Below, piece after piece: positions 1 through 7,096 of a stretch of DNA of 14,219 bases. This DNA is from Deltaproteobacteria bacterium (GTDB lineage: Bacteria; Myxococcota; Myxococcia; SLRQ01): positions 1 to 14,219 of the forward strand of contig SKWY01000440.1 of the NCBI GenBank assembly GCA_007128675.1, read 5' to 3'. Position numbers and translations under genes: made by a program. The notes below the pieces were generated by a model. That model had not been told where the DNA came from and did no database searches. It saw nothing but the letters and a program-made list of their open reading frames with translations. Each line of letters starts with the position of its first letter. Positions within the stretch are counted from its first letter, which is position 1.

Positions 1-2
1 AG

Positions 3-458
3 ATCACCAGCCTTCTCTGGGACGGCCGCGGGCATAATGGCGTGGACTTCAAGACGCCCGTGGGTAGCAAGACGTACGCGCCCTTCGATGGACGTGTGAC
101 CCGCGTCAACTGGAATACCAGGTTCAATGGAAACTGCATGGAGATTCAGATCGATGGGGGCAGACGGATCCTCTTTCTCCATCTGGACTCGTTTGCCGAG
201 GGCATCAAGCCAGGGGCAAGAGTGAACAAAGGTGATCTGGTTGCTTTGTCGGGCAATACCGGTCGCTCCACGGCTCCTCACCTGCACTACGAGCTTAGAA
301 CCGCAGCCGATAGAGTTCTCGACCCCTTCGATGTACACGACACATATCGTGAGCGGCTGCCAAAGAGTGAGATGAAGGCCTTCGAGGAGCATGTGGAAAT
401 GCTCCGGTCCTTGATGGTGCCGGCCAGGCCTGCCGAGGTCTATGCAGCCGACGGATGA
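3..458 (+). CDS. M23 family metallopeptidase, C-terminal part (5' end outside window)
   Basis: The frame is open from base 3, so the start lies left of the window; 151 residues are visible. It is a zinc-dependent LytM/lysostaphin-type endopeptidase that should cleave peptide crosslinks of peptidoglycan in the periplasm. The metal ligands are all visible: His11 and Asp15 in HNGVDF, and the HLH motif at 93-95 followed by YEL. FLHLD around residue 60 supplies the third conserved His. After the catalytic domain a tail (YRERLPKSEMKAF and onward, about 115-138) resembles the end of MepM/OapA-like M23 proteins, so the missing N-terminus probably holds a membrane anchor and substrate-binding domains; that part is inference. 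The GTG at 42 falls inside the active-site motif and is not a start. The stop is TGA at 456-458. Confidence 0.9.
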   Translation: MTSLLWDGRGHNGVDFKTPVGSKTYAPFDGRVTRVNWNTRFNGNCMEIQIDGGRRILFLHLDSFAEGIKPGARVNKGDLVALSGNTGRSTAPHLHYELRTAADRVLDPFDVHDTYRERLPKSEMKAFEEHVEMLRSLMVPARPAEVYAADG

Positions 459-687
459 CCTGCATTCGCTATGCGAGGATGGGCTCCGGGGCCTACCCTT
501 GCCGGGCCACATTACGGCGAAAGAGCTTGCTCAAAGCGAGCCGCGACGCGCGAGTCGGCCTGCTTTCGCCTTGCTAGAAGCCAAGCATTTACAGGTAACC
601 TGTTTCGTCGATGACCGGCATACGAGGGGCGATCTGGATACGCTCAACCGGTTGAAAGCGGCGCCAGCGCCCTTGCCGTGTATTTAG
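442..687 (+). CDS. possible small ORF of 81 residues, unrecognised
   Basis: The ATG at 442 overlaps the last 17 bases of the M23 gene in another frame, as in a translationally coupled pair. The third codon position looks GC-rich like the real genes nearby. Against it: no good ribosome-binding site (GAGG lies only 3 bases before the ATG), no domain or motif I recognise, and its last 44 bases run into the convergent thpR. It may only be the open frame in the 185-base gap between the M23 gene and thpR. I see nothing else in that gap. Confidence 0.2.
   Translation: MQPTDDLHSLCEDGLRGLPLPGHITAKELAQSEPRRASRPAFALLEAKHLQVTCFVDDRHTRGDLDTLNRLKAAPAPLPCI
644..655. repeat. 12-base perfect palindrome over the thpR stop
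   Basis: TCAACCGGTTGA reads the same on both strands and its left TCA is the reverse complement of the thpR TGA stop. With no T-run or spacer it is not a terminator. It could be a protein-binding site or chance. Confidence 0.3.
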
Positions 688-1237
688 GCCCATTGGGATC
701 GAGCCGGCTTTCGTAGAGGACTATCCGGTCTACGGTGACTGTTCCGAATTCGACCCCGGCGAAGCCTTGAATCTTTCGTATCAGCTCGGCCCGATCTTCA
801 GGCCTCATCTTGGGGCCGCCCGATCTTCTCTTTTCCGTCCGCAAGCGGCCCAGGGTTATGTGGGCGTGAAAGGGGCGGCTATCGGGCAAAATGCCCAGCC
901 CTTCGAAGGCGGGATCTACTATCTTCGCAAGCTCGAGCAGGCGCGAACAGCTCGCTATCCCCGCGTAGACGATACGTGGACGTGATCCGCGGGGAAGAGT
1001 CCCAATGCCCTGAACGCCAATCCGAAAAGGCTCTACTCGTGCCGCGGCTTCCTGCAGCATCTTCGTTGCTCCCCGCAGATGGCTGGGATCGATCTTGCCG
1101 AGAAACTTCAGGGTTAGGTGCAGGTTCTCTTTCGTTACCCACCTTATGCCCCTAGTCGTCTGGGCAATCGCTTCCGCGGCCTCGACGAGGGCCGACTGAA
1201 CGGTCTCGGCTATGTCTATGGCTACGAACGCTCGCAT
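644..1237 (-). CDS. thpR: RNA 2',3'-cyclic phosphodiesterase (2H phosphoesterase, LigT/ThpR)
   Basis: A 197-residue protein, normal for the family. ThpR hydrolyses RNA 2',3'-cyclic phosphates to 2'-phosphates; the family was first described as a tRNA 2'-5' ligase. Both signature HxTx motifs are present: HLTL at about 40-43 in the context HLTLKFLGK, and HITLGR at about 126-131. The N-terminus MRAFVAIDI is typical. I chose the ATG at 1237 because the family begins there and GGAG lies 10 bases upstream; an in-frame ATG 20 codons further up would add an atypical leader. The gene is divergent from queE, with a 93-base gap. The stop lies inside a perfect 12-base palindrome. The cellular role of this family in bacteria is still poorly defined. 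Confidence 0.9.
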   Translation of the reverse strand: MRAFVAIDIAETVQSALVEAAEAIAQTTRGIRWVTKENLHLTLKFLGKIDPSHLRGATKMLQEAAARVEPFRIGVQGIGTLPRGSRPRIVYAGIASCSRLLELAKIVDPAFEGLGILPDSRPFHAHITLGRLRTEKRRSGGPKMRPEDRAELIRKIQGFAGVEFGTVTVDRIVLYESRLDPNGPKYTARALAPLSTG

Positions 1238-1330
1238 GACAAAAGGTCTCCAACAATGCTTTTCCATTGCCAACGTGAAATGCGAACAGGCGGACATTGC
1301 GGCCTTGGTCCCCGCGTTGTATCGATATCC

Positions 1331-1993
1331 ATGGCCGGAATGAAGACAGATCGACTCGAGGTTGCGGAGATCTTTCGCTCAATCCAAGGTGAGGGCTCTT
1401 GGGCTGGGCTTCCCTGTGTCTTCATTCGTCTGGCCGGCTGCAATCTGCGTTGCCGATGGTGTGATACTCCATATGCCTTGGAGCGAGGCCAGTCTGTATC
1501 CTCGAGCGACCTCGTGGCTCGAGTGGAGAAGCTTGGCAGGGGATTGGTGGAGATTACTGGCGGGGAGCCTCTGCTTCAGCCGTCAGCCATCCCATTGATG
1601 AAGAGGTTGCTTGCGATGGGCAGAACGGTGCTCTTGGAGACATCGGGCGCCCTGCCGATTGGACAAGTCCCGCCTGGTGTCCACAGGATAATGGATCTGA
1701 AGGCCCCGGGAAGTGGTGAGTGCGCCCAGAATCTATGGCAAAACCTAGAGCATCTTACCCCGCGTGACGAACTGAAGATCGTGATGGCCGACCGAAAGGA
1801 CTATGTATGGGCGAGGGAGGTCGTGCTTGAGCGTGGACTCGATCGGCTTTGTCACGCCGTGCTTTTCTCTCCAGCCGCTGGGCTGCTCGCCGCGGACGAG
1901 CTTTCCGCCTGGATTCTGGAAGATGAGCTGCCGGTTCGATTGAACCTTCAGCTGCATCGAATCATTTGGCCGGAAAGGGATAGAGGAGTCTGA
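1331..1993 (+). CDS. queE: 7-carboxy-7-deazaguanine synthase QueE (radical SAM)
   Basis: A 220-residue radical SAM enzyme that contracts the ring of 6-carboxytetrahydropterin to 7-carboxy-7-deazaguanine, the step before preQ0 in queuosine and 7-deazaguanine synthesis. It begins with the family's typical EIFRSIQGEGSWAG. The [4Fe-4S] cluster motif CNLRCRWC has cysteines at 37, 41 and 44. GGEP at 77-80 is the SAM-binding motif, and the C-terminus NLQLHRIIWP is typical of QueE. The start is uncertain: ATG 1331 and ATG 1340 are in frame and neither has a clear Shine-Dalgarno. The frame is open further up, but that stretch overlaps thpR antisense. No queC, queD or queF lies in the window, so the other steps must be encoded elsewhere. 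It converges with the acyl-CoA dehydrogenase, 34 bases away. Confidence 0.93.
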   Translation: MAGMKTDRLEVAEIFRSIQGEGSWAGLPCVFIRLAGCNLRCRWCDTPYALERGQSVSSSDLVARVEKLGRGLVEITGGEPLLQPSAIPLMKRLLAMGRTVLLETSGALPIGQVPPGVHRIMDLKAPGSGECAQNLWQNLEHLTPRDELKIVMADRKDYVWAREVVLERGLDRLCHAVLFSPAAGLLAADELSAWILEDELPVRLNLQLHRIIWPERDRGV

Positions 1994-2027
1994 AGCCGGG
2001 GATGAGGGGAGCCGAACGAGAGGCTTG

Positions 2028-3917
2028 TCAGGCCGCTGCTTCGTCGGATGACTCCTCGTTCTCCTTGAGGCGCTCCAGGAACTTGTCGCCGGTGCGGGCT
2101 ATGCAGTCCCAATTGTAGCGAACCCTGGGTTCCGCTCGCTCGAGCCACCTTTCCGCAATGTCCCGTCTCTCGGGGAACTGGTGTGATTGGCGTACCAGGA
2201 TTTCGGCCACGGCTACGTCGGACAGAATTCGACTAAGACGTTCGGCGTGGAGCAATCCAAAGGAGAAGTCTCGCTTCGCATCCCATTTCTTCAAAAAGGT
2301 GTTCAAGAATTTGGGTAGCGGTCCGCTAATGGCAACGGACCACTTGTCCTTGGCGATCTTCAGCAAGATGTGCTGCTGCGCCGAGTAGGATAGTGATTCT
2401 AGAGCGAAGTAGCGGCGATCGAGATCGTCCTTTGCTCGAAGCGCGTTGTACTTCGATGTGGCCATGCGGGCCAAGAAGCGCTGAGGGTTCTTGATGCCGG
2501 CGAGCAAAGCGTCCTTCAAGGCCATGAGCGCTTGTATCTGGCTCGTACCCTCGTAGACGGGAAGAACCAGAGAGTCTCTCAATAGGCGTTCCGCATCATA
2601 CTCCTTCATGTATCCATTGCCGCCCTGAATCTGCATGTTCATGCGCGCGATCCACACGGCGGCCTCCGAGGCGGAGTACTTGATCAGTGGAGTCAGAAAG
2701 CGTGCCCGACGCTTGAGCTCGTTGGCCTTTCGGCGTAGCTCGTGAGAGTCCTTGTTCCTTGGAAGGAGCATCAATCTTTCCGTACGGACCGCCATCTCCT
2801 CGGCGATGGCTCCTTCGATCGCCATCGCCCGCAGCCCGCGGATCGTGACATCCATCTCATCGATATAATCGGCGATCATCTCATGCCGGTCGATGGTCTT
2901 GCCCATGCTCTCCCGCTCGGCGGCGTACTCACGTGCCTGGCGAAGTGCGTTCTCGCAAAGTCCGAGGCTCTCGAAGCCCACACCGAGGCGGGCGTTGTTC
3001 ATCAACATGAGCATCAATCGAAAACCCTCGCCGGGCTTTCCGATCAGCTCCGCCTGGGATTCCTCATACTGAACCGACGCCGTGACCGATCCGTGATGGC
3101 CAAGCTTCTCTTCGAGCCGATCCACCTCGGCGTTTGTTATGGTTTCGCCATCTCTTTCGATTGTCAGCGGTACGAGGAAAAGGGAGAGAGCATCGAGGCT
3201 GTCTCGATCTTCGGTTTTGGCGAGAACGATGTGGTACTTTGCGTGTCCGCTGGTGATGAAGATCTTATTGCCGGTCACTCTCCAGATTCCGTCCTCTCCC
3301 TTCACTCCTTTTGTCCGGATGACTGTGAGGTCGCTGCCGGCGCCTGGCTCCGTGAGATCCATCGATCCCCAAGCTTCGCCGGCCAAAAACTCATCGATCA
3401 CACTCTTCCATCGTGTTTCGAGAATCTTGCCGTTGTCGTCGATCTTGGTGCTTCCCTCCCGCAAGGAGTACTCGAGCAGAACTATGGCCAGCCCGGCGTG
3501 AAAGCCGAAATGGGTCATGACGGAGACGTCACCACGACCAAAGATTTCGCAGAGAAGGAAGTAGAGGGTAGCCGGGCAGTTCATTCCGCCAAGCTCTCTT
3601 GGCGTTGCAAGACCATAGATGCCCATCTCTCGCAGTTGGTCGAAGATTTCCTCGAAGGCCGGTGCCGATCGCGCCTTTCCGTCGACCATCGATGTTCCCT
3701 GCTCGTCTATGTCTCGGGCACGGGGAGCCACCTCCTCGGCAACGAAGTTTCCAACGAGGTTGAGAATGTCGCCGTAGGTCTCGACTGCGTCCTTGCAGCT
3801 CTTTGGTCCGTCGGCATCCTGGTAGCCGGGTTCGAGCAGTTCCACCAAGGGCTCCCAGTCGATGCCTTTCTCGAAGTAGAAACGCAGGTCGTCGTTGTCC
3901 GTGTAGAAGTTCGCCAT
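2028..3917 (-). CDS. acyl-CoA dehydrogenase, long (about 600-residue) type
   Basis: A 629-residue FAD enzyme that oxidises acyl-CoA to trans-2-enoyl-CoA, passing electrons to electron-transfer flavoprotein. Domains in order: N-terminal helices (about 40-180); the middle beta domain with signature WGSMDLTEPGAGSD at 183-196 and TGNKIFITSGHA at 215-226; and the C-terminal helical domain with QIQGGNGYMKEYDAERLLRD at 429-448. VYEGTSQIQ at 454-462 places the catalytic Glu at 456. An extra 150 or so residues after that make it longer than the usual 380, as in the DmdC/FadE5-like long subfamily of myxobacteria and relatives. Chain length and substrate cannot be told from sequence; DmdC-like activity on methylmercaptopropionyl-CoA is only one possibility. 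The start at 3917 follows AAGGAGG with a 6-base spacer. No etf, thiolase or hydratase genes lie nearby. Confidence 0.95.
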   Translation of the reverse strand: MANFYTDNDDLRFYFEKGIDWEPLVELLEPGYQDADGPKSCKDAVETYGDILNLVGNFVAEEVAPRARDIDEQGTSMVDGKARSAPAFEEIFDQLREMGIYGLATPRELGGMNCPATLYFLLCEIFGRGDVSVMTHFGFHAGLAIVLLEYSLREGSTKIDDNGKILETRWKSVIDEFLAGEAWGSMDLTEPGAGSDLTVIRTKGVKGEDGIWRVTGNKIFITSGHAKYHIVLAKTEDRDSLDALSLFLVPLTIERDGETITNAEVDRLEEKLGHHGSVTASVQYEESQAELIGKPGEGFRLMLMLMNNARLGVGFESLGLCENALRQAREYAAERESMGKTIDRHEMIADYIDEMDVTIRGLRAMAIEGAIAEEMAVRTERLMLLPRNKDSHELRRKANELKRRARFLTPLIKYSASEAAVWIARMNMQIQGGNGYMKEYDAERLLRDSLVLPVYEGTSQIQALMALKDALLAGIKNPQRFLARMATSKYNALRAKDDLDRRYFALESLSYSAQQHILLKIAKDKWSVAISGPLPKFLNTFLKKWDAKRDFSFGLLHAERLSRILSDVAVAEILVRQSHQFPERRDIAERWLERAEPRVRYNWDCIARTGDKFLERLKENEESSDEAAA

Positions 3918-3923
3918 CGGGTT

Positions 3924-3930
3924 CCTCCTT
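3924..3930 (-). promoter_or_regulatory. ribosome-binding site of the acyl-CoA dehydrogenase
   Basis: A perfect AAGGAGG sits 6 bases before the ATG and fixes the start at 3917. It predicts strong translation. Confidence 0.85.
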
Positions 3931-3959
3931 CAGTGGCCCTTTAGCCCCAAGGATGTTGG

Positions 3960-4151
3960 TTGCTTCGGCTCATACTCGAGAACGCGGCCGGACCTTCCTA
4001 TTGCGAAGATGCTCGTGAGCGGCGGGCAGTTCCGGTGTTCGATAGGGCCCAGCTTCCGCCCTTGGCCGCGAGAAGAGAGTTGGTGCAGCTTGGTATCGAC
4101 TCCATAGGTTTAGTGCGTCTGACACGGCGCGTCAATGCCGTCATTGCCTGA
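3960..4151 (+). pseudogene. possible remnant of an acyl/peptidyl carrier protein
   Basis: A 63-codon frame (TTG start, TGA at 4149-4151) ends in a stretch resembling the phosphopantetheine attachment site: LGIDSIGLVRLTRRV, with the would-be modified Ser encoded by TCC at 4101-4103. Carrier domains usually read LGxDSLxxVxLxxRLE at the start of helix II. Here only about 15 residues follow the Ser before the stop, where a working domain needs roughly 35-40, and the upstream part shows no clear helix I. The frame stays open beyond the TGA, but I recognise nothing in it. There is no Shine-Dalgarno. It is either a broken carrier protein or a chance match; I favour caution. Confidence 0.22.
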
Positions 4152-4307
4152 GTTGTCTCCGCTATCGTCCGAGCCGCTTGGAAGAGTAATCTTGCGGTAT
4201 TCCGATCGCTTGGGGATCAATCTGAAGGCAAAAAAGGGCCTGGGTCCGAAGTAGGCCGGCCTCAATCGAACATCGGGCGAGATCACGCCGCTCTACCAGG
4301 GCGCTTG

Positions 4308-4811
4308 TCAATGACTCGTTTCGAGCACCGAGAAGCTCTGTTCGCCGATACCGGGAGCGATTACCATGTAGTCTCCCGCCTCCAGTCCCTCGAGATCGAC
4401 TTCTATCCACTGCGAGTGAAGGGCCATGGTGCACATGGCGTCTGGCGGTATCGGGCGGGGAGACCAGCGAAGCTCGATTACTCCTCGTTCATCCGGTCCC
4501 TCGGCCCACGATCGTTCGATGCCCTCGCAGCCGTTACGAAAGGTGAGGGGACCAGCACGCACCTTGACCGTTTCGCTCTGGCTAGGCGTCTCGGGCTCGA
4601 TCAATATTCTATCTCCGAACGACACCGGCTCGTAGGCTGCCTCTTCGTTCGGCTCGGGTAGGGGAGCCGGTGGTGGCTCCGCTTTCGGCGGCTGGGCCTC
4701 TTCAGTGGCGGGTAGGGAAGGCTCGTTGGAGCTCGTCTGGTTCGTTCCCTTGCACGCGAAGAAAGCCGCTGCCAAGCAGATTACTAGAAAGGCTTTTCTG
4801 TAGTGGGCCAT
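4308..4811 (-). CDS. putative lipoprotein with Pro/Glu-rich linker, unrecognised
   Basis: A 167-residue protein. Residues 1-20 look like a lipoprotein signal: basic n-region (HYRK), hydrophobic core, and a possible lipidated Cys20 after FFA, which is only a fair lipobox. Residues 21-62 form a low-complexity linker rich in Pro, Glu and Ala, as often seen between a lipid anchor and a folded domain. The folded part (about 63-167) is predicted beta-rich, with VIELRW, QWIEVDLEGLEAGDYMV and EQSFSVLE resembling an immunoglobulin-like sandwich. Cys95 and Cys127 could form a disulfide in the periplasm. It lies 87 bases downstream of the Cys-rich gene on the same strand, so co-transcription is likely. 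I see no Shine-Dalgarno at the ATG at 4811. I do not recognise the family; the function is unknown. Confidence 0.72.
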   Translation of the reverse strand: MAHYRKAFLVICLAAAFFACKGTNQTSSNEPSLPATEEAQPPKAEPPPAPLPEPNEEAAYEPVSFGDRILIEPETPSQSETVKVRAGPLTFRNGCEGIERSWAEGPDERGVIELRWSPRPIPPDAMCTMALHSQWIEVDLEGLEAGDYMVIAPGIGEQSFSVLETSH

Positions 4812-4898
4812 GAGAGGAAGCTATCACTCGCCTCATGCCTTGGGAACGGGGATGGCTGGGGCCTGCCACAACGGTTGGGAACGAGGGACAAAGGGCGC

Positions 4899-5639
4899 TC
4901 AAGAGCTACTCTTTTCCCCCACCAGGCGGTCCTCGGACTGGGCGAAGAGCACGTTGAAGGTAGTGAGGCTGCCGTAGCAGCGGGTGAGATATGCCTGCAG
5001 TTCGAGCTTCTCGGAGCCTGTGAGGCTCTGATGACCATTGATCTTCTGCTCGAGCAGACGAAGCTGATCACGAACGCGCACGAGCTTTTTGAAAAAGACG
5101 TCCACGGGGACCTCTTTTGCTTGAAGCCCCTCTTCTCCTGGCTTGAGGGTGAGCGTTCCTCCCTCCCACTTTCGTCCCAAGGGTGGAACGGGACCAGCGC
5201 CAAAGAAGTCTTGAAGGATATCCATCAGCTCCTGCTGCGTCATATCGAGAACCTCACGGTGAGGGTCAAAGGAAGCGTTTGTTTGGGGCGGGGGGCAAGC
5301 TCTGTCGTGCCGTGCTCCCTGCGCCCCGGGGCTCGTCGGTCCGCTTCTTCGCACTATTGGACCGGTACTGCTTATCAGGCGGCTCCTCCGCCTTGCGCGA
5401 TCTGCTGGTGGTGACTGCGGCAGAGGCGTTCCTCTTCGCGTCATGCGATCGCAACAGGCCGATGTGTAGGGAATCTCGCCTCTATCCGGCATCACGCGGC
5501 AGGGACCGATCCAGCGATCACGCTCGTCTTTCTGTGTGGGTCGCCAGAACACGCAGTTCCCGCATGCGTTCTCTTTCTCGTCAAGGAGAGGACCTGAATC
5601 TTCGCTAGGGGACATACCATCGGGTTCGGGTTCTTTCAT
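4899..5639 (-). CDS. Cys-rich N-terminal domain joined to a conserved helical C-terminal domain, function unknown
   Basis: A 246-residue frame in two parts. Residues 25-66 carry CGNCVFW, then GPCRVMPDRGEIP and ACCDRM: cysteines 26, 29, 47, 62 and 63. This suits a small zinc or iron-sulfur knuckle like the short proteins that pair CxxCxFW with GxCR. Residues 68-132 are Arg/Pro/Ser-rich with no visible fold. Residues 133-246 start with MTQQELMDILQDFF and look like a compact helical domain (KKLVRVRDQLRLLEQKI, LELQAYLTRCYGSLTTFNVLF) resembling conserved hypothetical proteins of deltaproteobacteria, though I cannot name a family. The start at 5639 has only a close-set AGGGA. The Met at 133 (ATG at 5243) has GAGGT 7 bases upstream, so the C-terminal part may also be made alone. 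It lies 74 bases after radA on the same strand. Not secreted, probably cytoplasmic. Confidence 0.75.
   Translation of the reverse strand: MKEPEPDGMSPSEDSGPLLDEKENACGNCVFWRPTQKDERDRWIGPCRVMPDRGEIPYTSACCDRMTRRGTPLPQSPPADRARRRSRLISSTGPIVRRSGPTSPGAQGARHDRACPPPQTNASFDPHREVLDMTQQELMDILQDFFGAGPVPPLGRKWEGGTLTLKPGEEGLQAKEVPVDVFFKKLVRVRDQLRLLEQKINGHQSLTGSEKLELQAYLTRCYGSLTTFNVLFAQSEDRLVGEKSSS
5251..5255 (-). promoter_or_regulatory. internal ribosome-binding site before ATG 5243
   Basis: GAGGT lies 7 bases before the in-frame ATG at 5243, exactly where the conserved C-terminal domain begins. Its spacing is better than that of the site before 5639. It suggests a separate 114-residue product, or that this was once a separate gene. 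Confidence 0.45.
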
Positions 5640-5673
5640 GGGTCCCTAATCTAATCCGACAAGCTCTCTTTCG

Positions 5674-5689
5674 CATCAGTAACCTGATG
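5674..5689. repeat. 6-bp stem with 4-base loop between radA and the Cys-rich gene
   Basis: CATCAG and CTGATG are perfect inverted repeats around TAAC. No T-run follows on either strand, so it is unlikely to be a Rho-independent terminator. It may be an mRNA-processing or stabilising hairpin in the intercistronic space. Confidence 0.35.
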
Positions 5690-5713
5690 GCCTCTTCGGG
5701 GTGGAAAGCCTCG

Positions 5714-7096
5714 TCACATCTCGAGGGTTGCCTCTACCGCTTCCTCTAGGGTGCGCACGCCTCGGATGAGCATGGGGGGCGTCTTGCCGAGCCTGGATTG
5801 GTTCCCTTCCGGCACGATGGCCGTGGAGAAGCCCATCTTCGCCGCTTCGATGAGGCGCAGCTCCACCTGATTCACGGAGCGCACCTCGCCGGCCAGCCCT
5901 ACCTCTCCTGTGACAATCAAGCTGGGATCACAAGGTTTGTTTCGCACCGAGGAGGCCATGGCCAAAGCCACGGCGAGGTCGACAGCGGGCTCATCGAGCG
6001 AGAGCCCCCCCGCTACGTTGACGAAGAGATCCTGGTCGGAGAGGCAAAGACCAAGATGCTTCTCGAGCACGGCCGCGAGCAGGGCGACTCTGACATGGTC
6101 CACACCGACCGAAGTTCTGCGGGCCGCTCCACCCTGGCAGCTGTTTGCGAGGACCTGGATCTCCACCAGCACGGGGCGTGAGCCGGAGAGGGACGAGGTG
6201 ACAATGGAGCCGGCGGCGCTCTGCGGGCGCTCCGCCAGAAAGACGGCGGAAGGATCGGCCACCTCTACGAGACCTTCCTCTCGCATCTCGAATACGCCGA
6301 TCTCGCTGACCGAGCCGAATCGATTCTTGTGTGCCCGGAGAATGCGATAGGCGTGATAGCGGTCTCCCTCGAAGTAGAGAACCGTGTCGACCATGTGCTC
6401 TAGAACCTTCGGGCCAGCGATTGCTCCGTCCTTGGTCACGTGTCCCACCAGGAATGTGGGTGTACCCGTCCGCTTGGCGAAACCGAGAAGCACCGCCGTC
6501 AGCTCTCGCACCTGAGCCACTGATCCTGGAGCCGAGCCAAGCTCTGGCAAGTGAAGAGTCTGAATGGAGTCGATGACGAGCGCGGTAGGCTGCATTGCTT
6601 CGGCCTCGGCGAGGACCCTTTCGCCGTCGGTCTCGGCGAGAAGAAAGAGTTGGTCCCCGACCTTGGAAGAAAGGCCGAGGCGATCGGCGCGCATCCTGGT
6701 TTGGGCCAAGGACTCCTCTCCGCTCGCGTAGAGCACTTTACCGTGGCTACAGAGGCTCGCGCTTGCCGCGAGCAGCAAGGTCGACTTGCCGATCCCCGGA
6801 TCGCCACCAATCAGCGTCATGGAGCCTGGCACGATGCCGCCGCCGAGAACGCGGTCCAGCTCTTCAATCCCCGTACTTCTTCGGGGTGCCCGATCCGTGC
6901 CGACCTCTCCTAGTGGGACTGGCCTAGATCCTTCACCAGGCGACCTTCGGTTGATTCGAGAGGGAGCCCTCTGTTCTGCCTCGAAGCCAGCGATCAAACT
7001 CCCCCAGGTGTCGCAGCCCGGGCATCGTCCGAGCCATTTGGGCTCGGTATGCCCGCAGTGACCGCATGAGAATACCTTCCTTGCCTTCTTAGCCAT
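5714..7096 (-). CDS. radA: DNA repair protein RadA
   Basis: A 460-residue RecA-related ATPase that drives branch migration of recombination intermediates, of normal length. In order: N-terminal zinc finger with Cys11, Cys14, Cys25 and Cys28 (CGHC, CPGC); the RecA-like core with Walker A GGDPGIGKST at 97-106 and Walker B ALVIDSIQT at about 172-180; the RadA-specific KNRFG at 257-261; and a C-terminal Lon-protease-like domain ending in EEAVEATLEM. The frame is open for another 75 codons up to 7321, but that stretch is Arg-rich and unlike RadA. The family N-terminus starts at MAKKARKVFSCGHC, so ATG 7096 is preferred, though I see no clear Shine-Dalgarno. It heads a minus-strand run with the two genes after it. 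Confidence 0.96.
   Translation of the reverse strand: MAKKARKVFSCGHCGHTEPKWLGRCPGCDTWGSLIAGFEAEQRAPSRINRRSPGEGSRPVPLGEVGTDRAPRRSTGIEELDRVLGGGIVPGSMTLIGGDPGIGKSTLLLAASASLCSHGKVLYASGEESLAQTRMRADRLGLSSKVGDQLFLLAETDGERVLAEAEAMQPTALVIDSIQTLHLPELGSAPGSVAQVRELTAVLLGFAKRTGTPTFLVGHVTKDGAIAGPKVLEHMVDTVLYFEGDRYHAYRILRAHKNRFGSVSEIGVFEMREEGLVEVADPSAVFLAERPQSAAGSIVTSSLSGSRPVLVEIQVLANSCQGGAARRTSVGVDHVRVALLAAVLEKHLGLCLSDQDLFVNVAGGLSLDEPAVDLAVALAMASSVRNKPCDPSLIVTGEVGLAGEVRSVNQVELRLIEAAKMGFSTAIVPEGNQSRLGKTPPMLIRGVRTLEEAVEATLEM

Larger units (their letters stand above)
3918..4307. other. 390-base gap between the acyl-CoA dehydrogenase and the small lipoprotein
   Basis: No convincing gene lies here. On the minus strand TTGACG (4130-4135) stands 17 bases before TAAACC (4107-4112), a weak sigma-70-like pair that could start a dehydrogenase transcript with a leader of about 190 bases. 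On the plus strand a 63-codon open frame carries a carrier-protein-like motif (separate entry). I found no clear terminator, repeat or tRNA. The stretch could be a leader, a decayed gene, or plain spacer. Confidence 0.5.

Noticed and set aside
1118..1330. N-terminal extension of queE upstream of ATG 1331
   Set aside because: It overlaps thpR antisense, is unlike the QueE N-terminus, and the family begins near MKTDRLEVAEIF.
1994..2027. bidirectional terminator between queE and the acyl-CoA dehydrogenase
   Set aside because: Only a 4-bp AGCC/GGCT stem with no T-run.
2742..3944. 400-codon plus-strand open frame
   Set aside because: It lies antisense to the acyl-CoA dehydrogenase, which has all family motifs and a perfect ribosome-binding site; the plus frame has no recognisable domain.
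4250..4306. tRNA-like pieces on the minus strand (TGGTAGAGC and GTTCGATT)
   Set aside because: Only about 18 bases separate the D-loop-like and T-loop-like parts, where a tRNA needs about 28; there is no anticodon stem or matching acceptor stem.
4162..4434. 90-codon minus-strand frame overlapping the small lipoprotein
   Set aside because: Different frame from the lipoprotein, basic composition, no ribosome-binding site or domain.
5674..5689. Rho-independent terminator after radA
   Set aside because: The stem is only 6 bp and no T-run follows on either strand.
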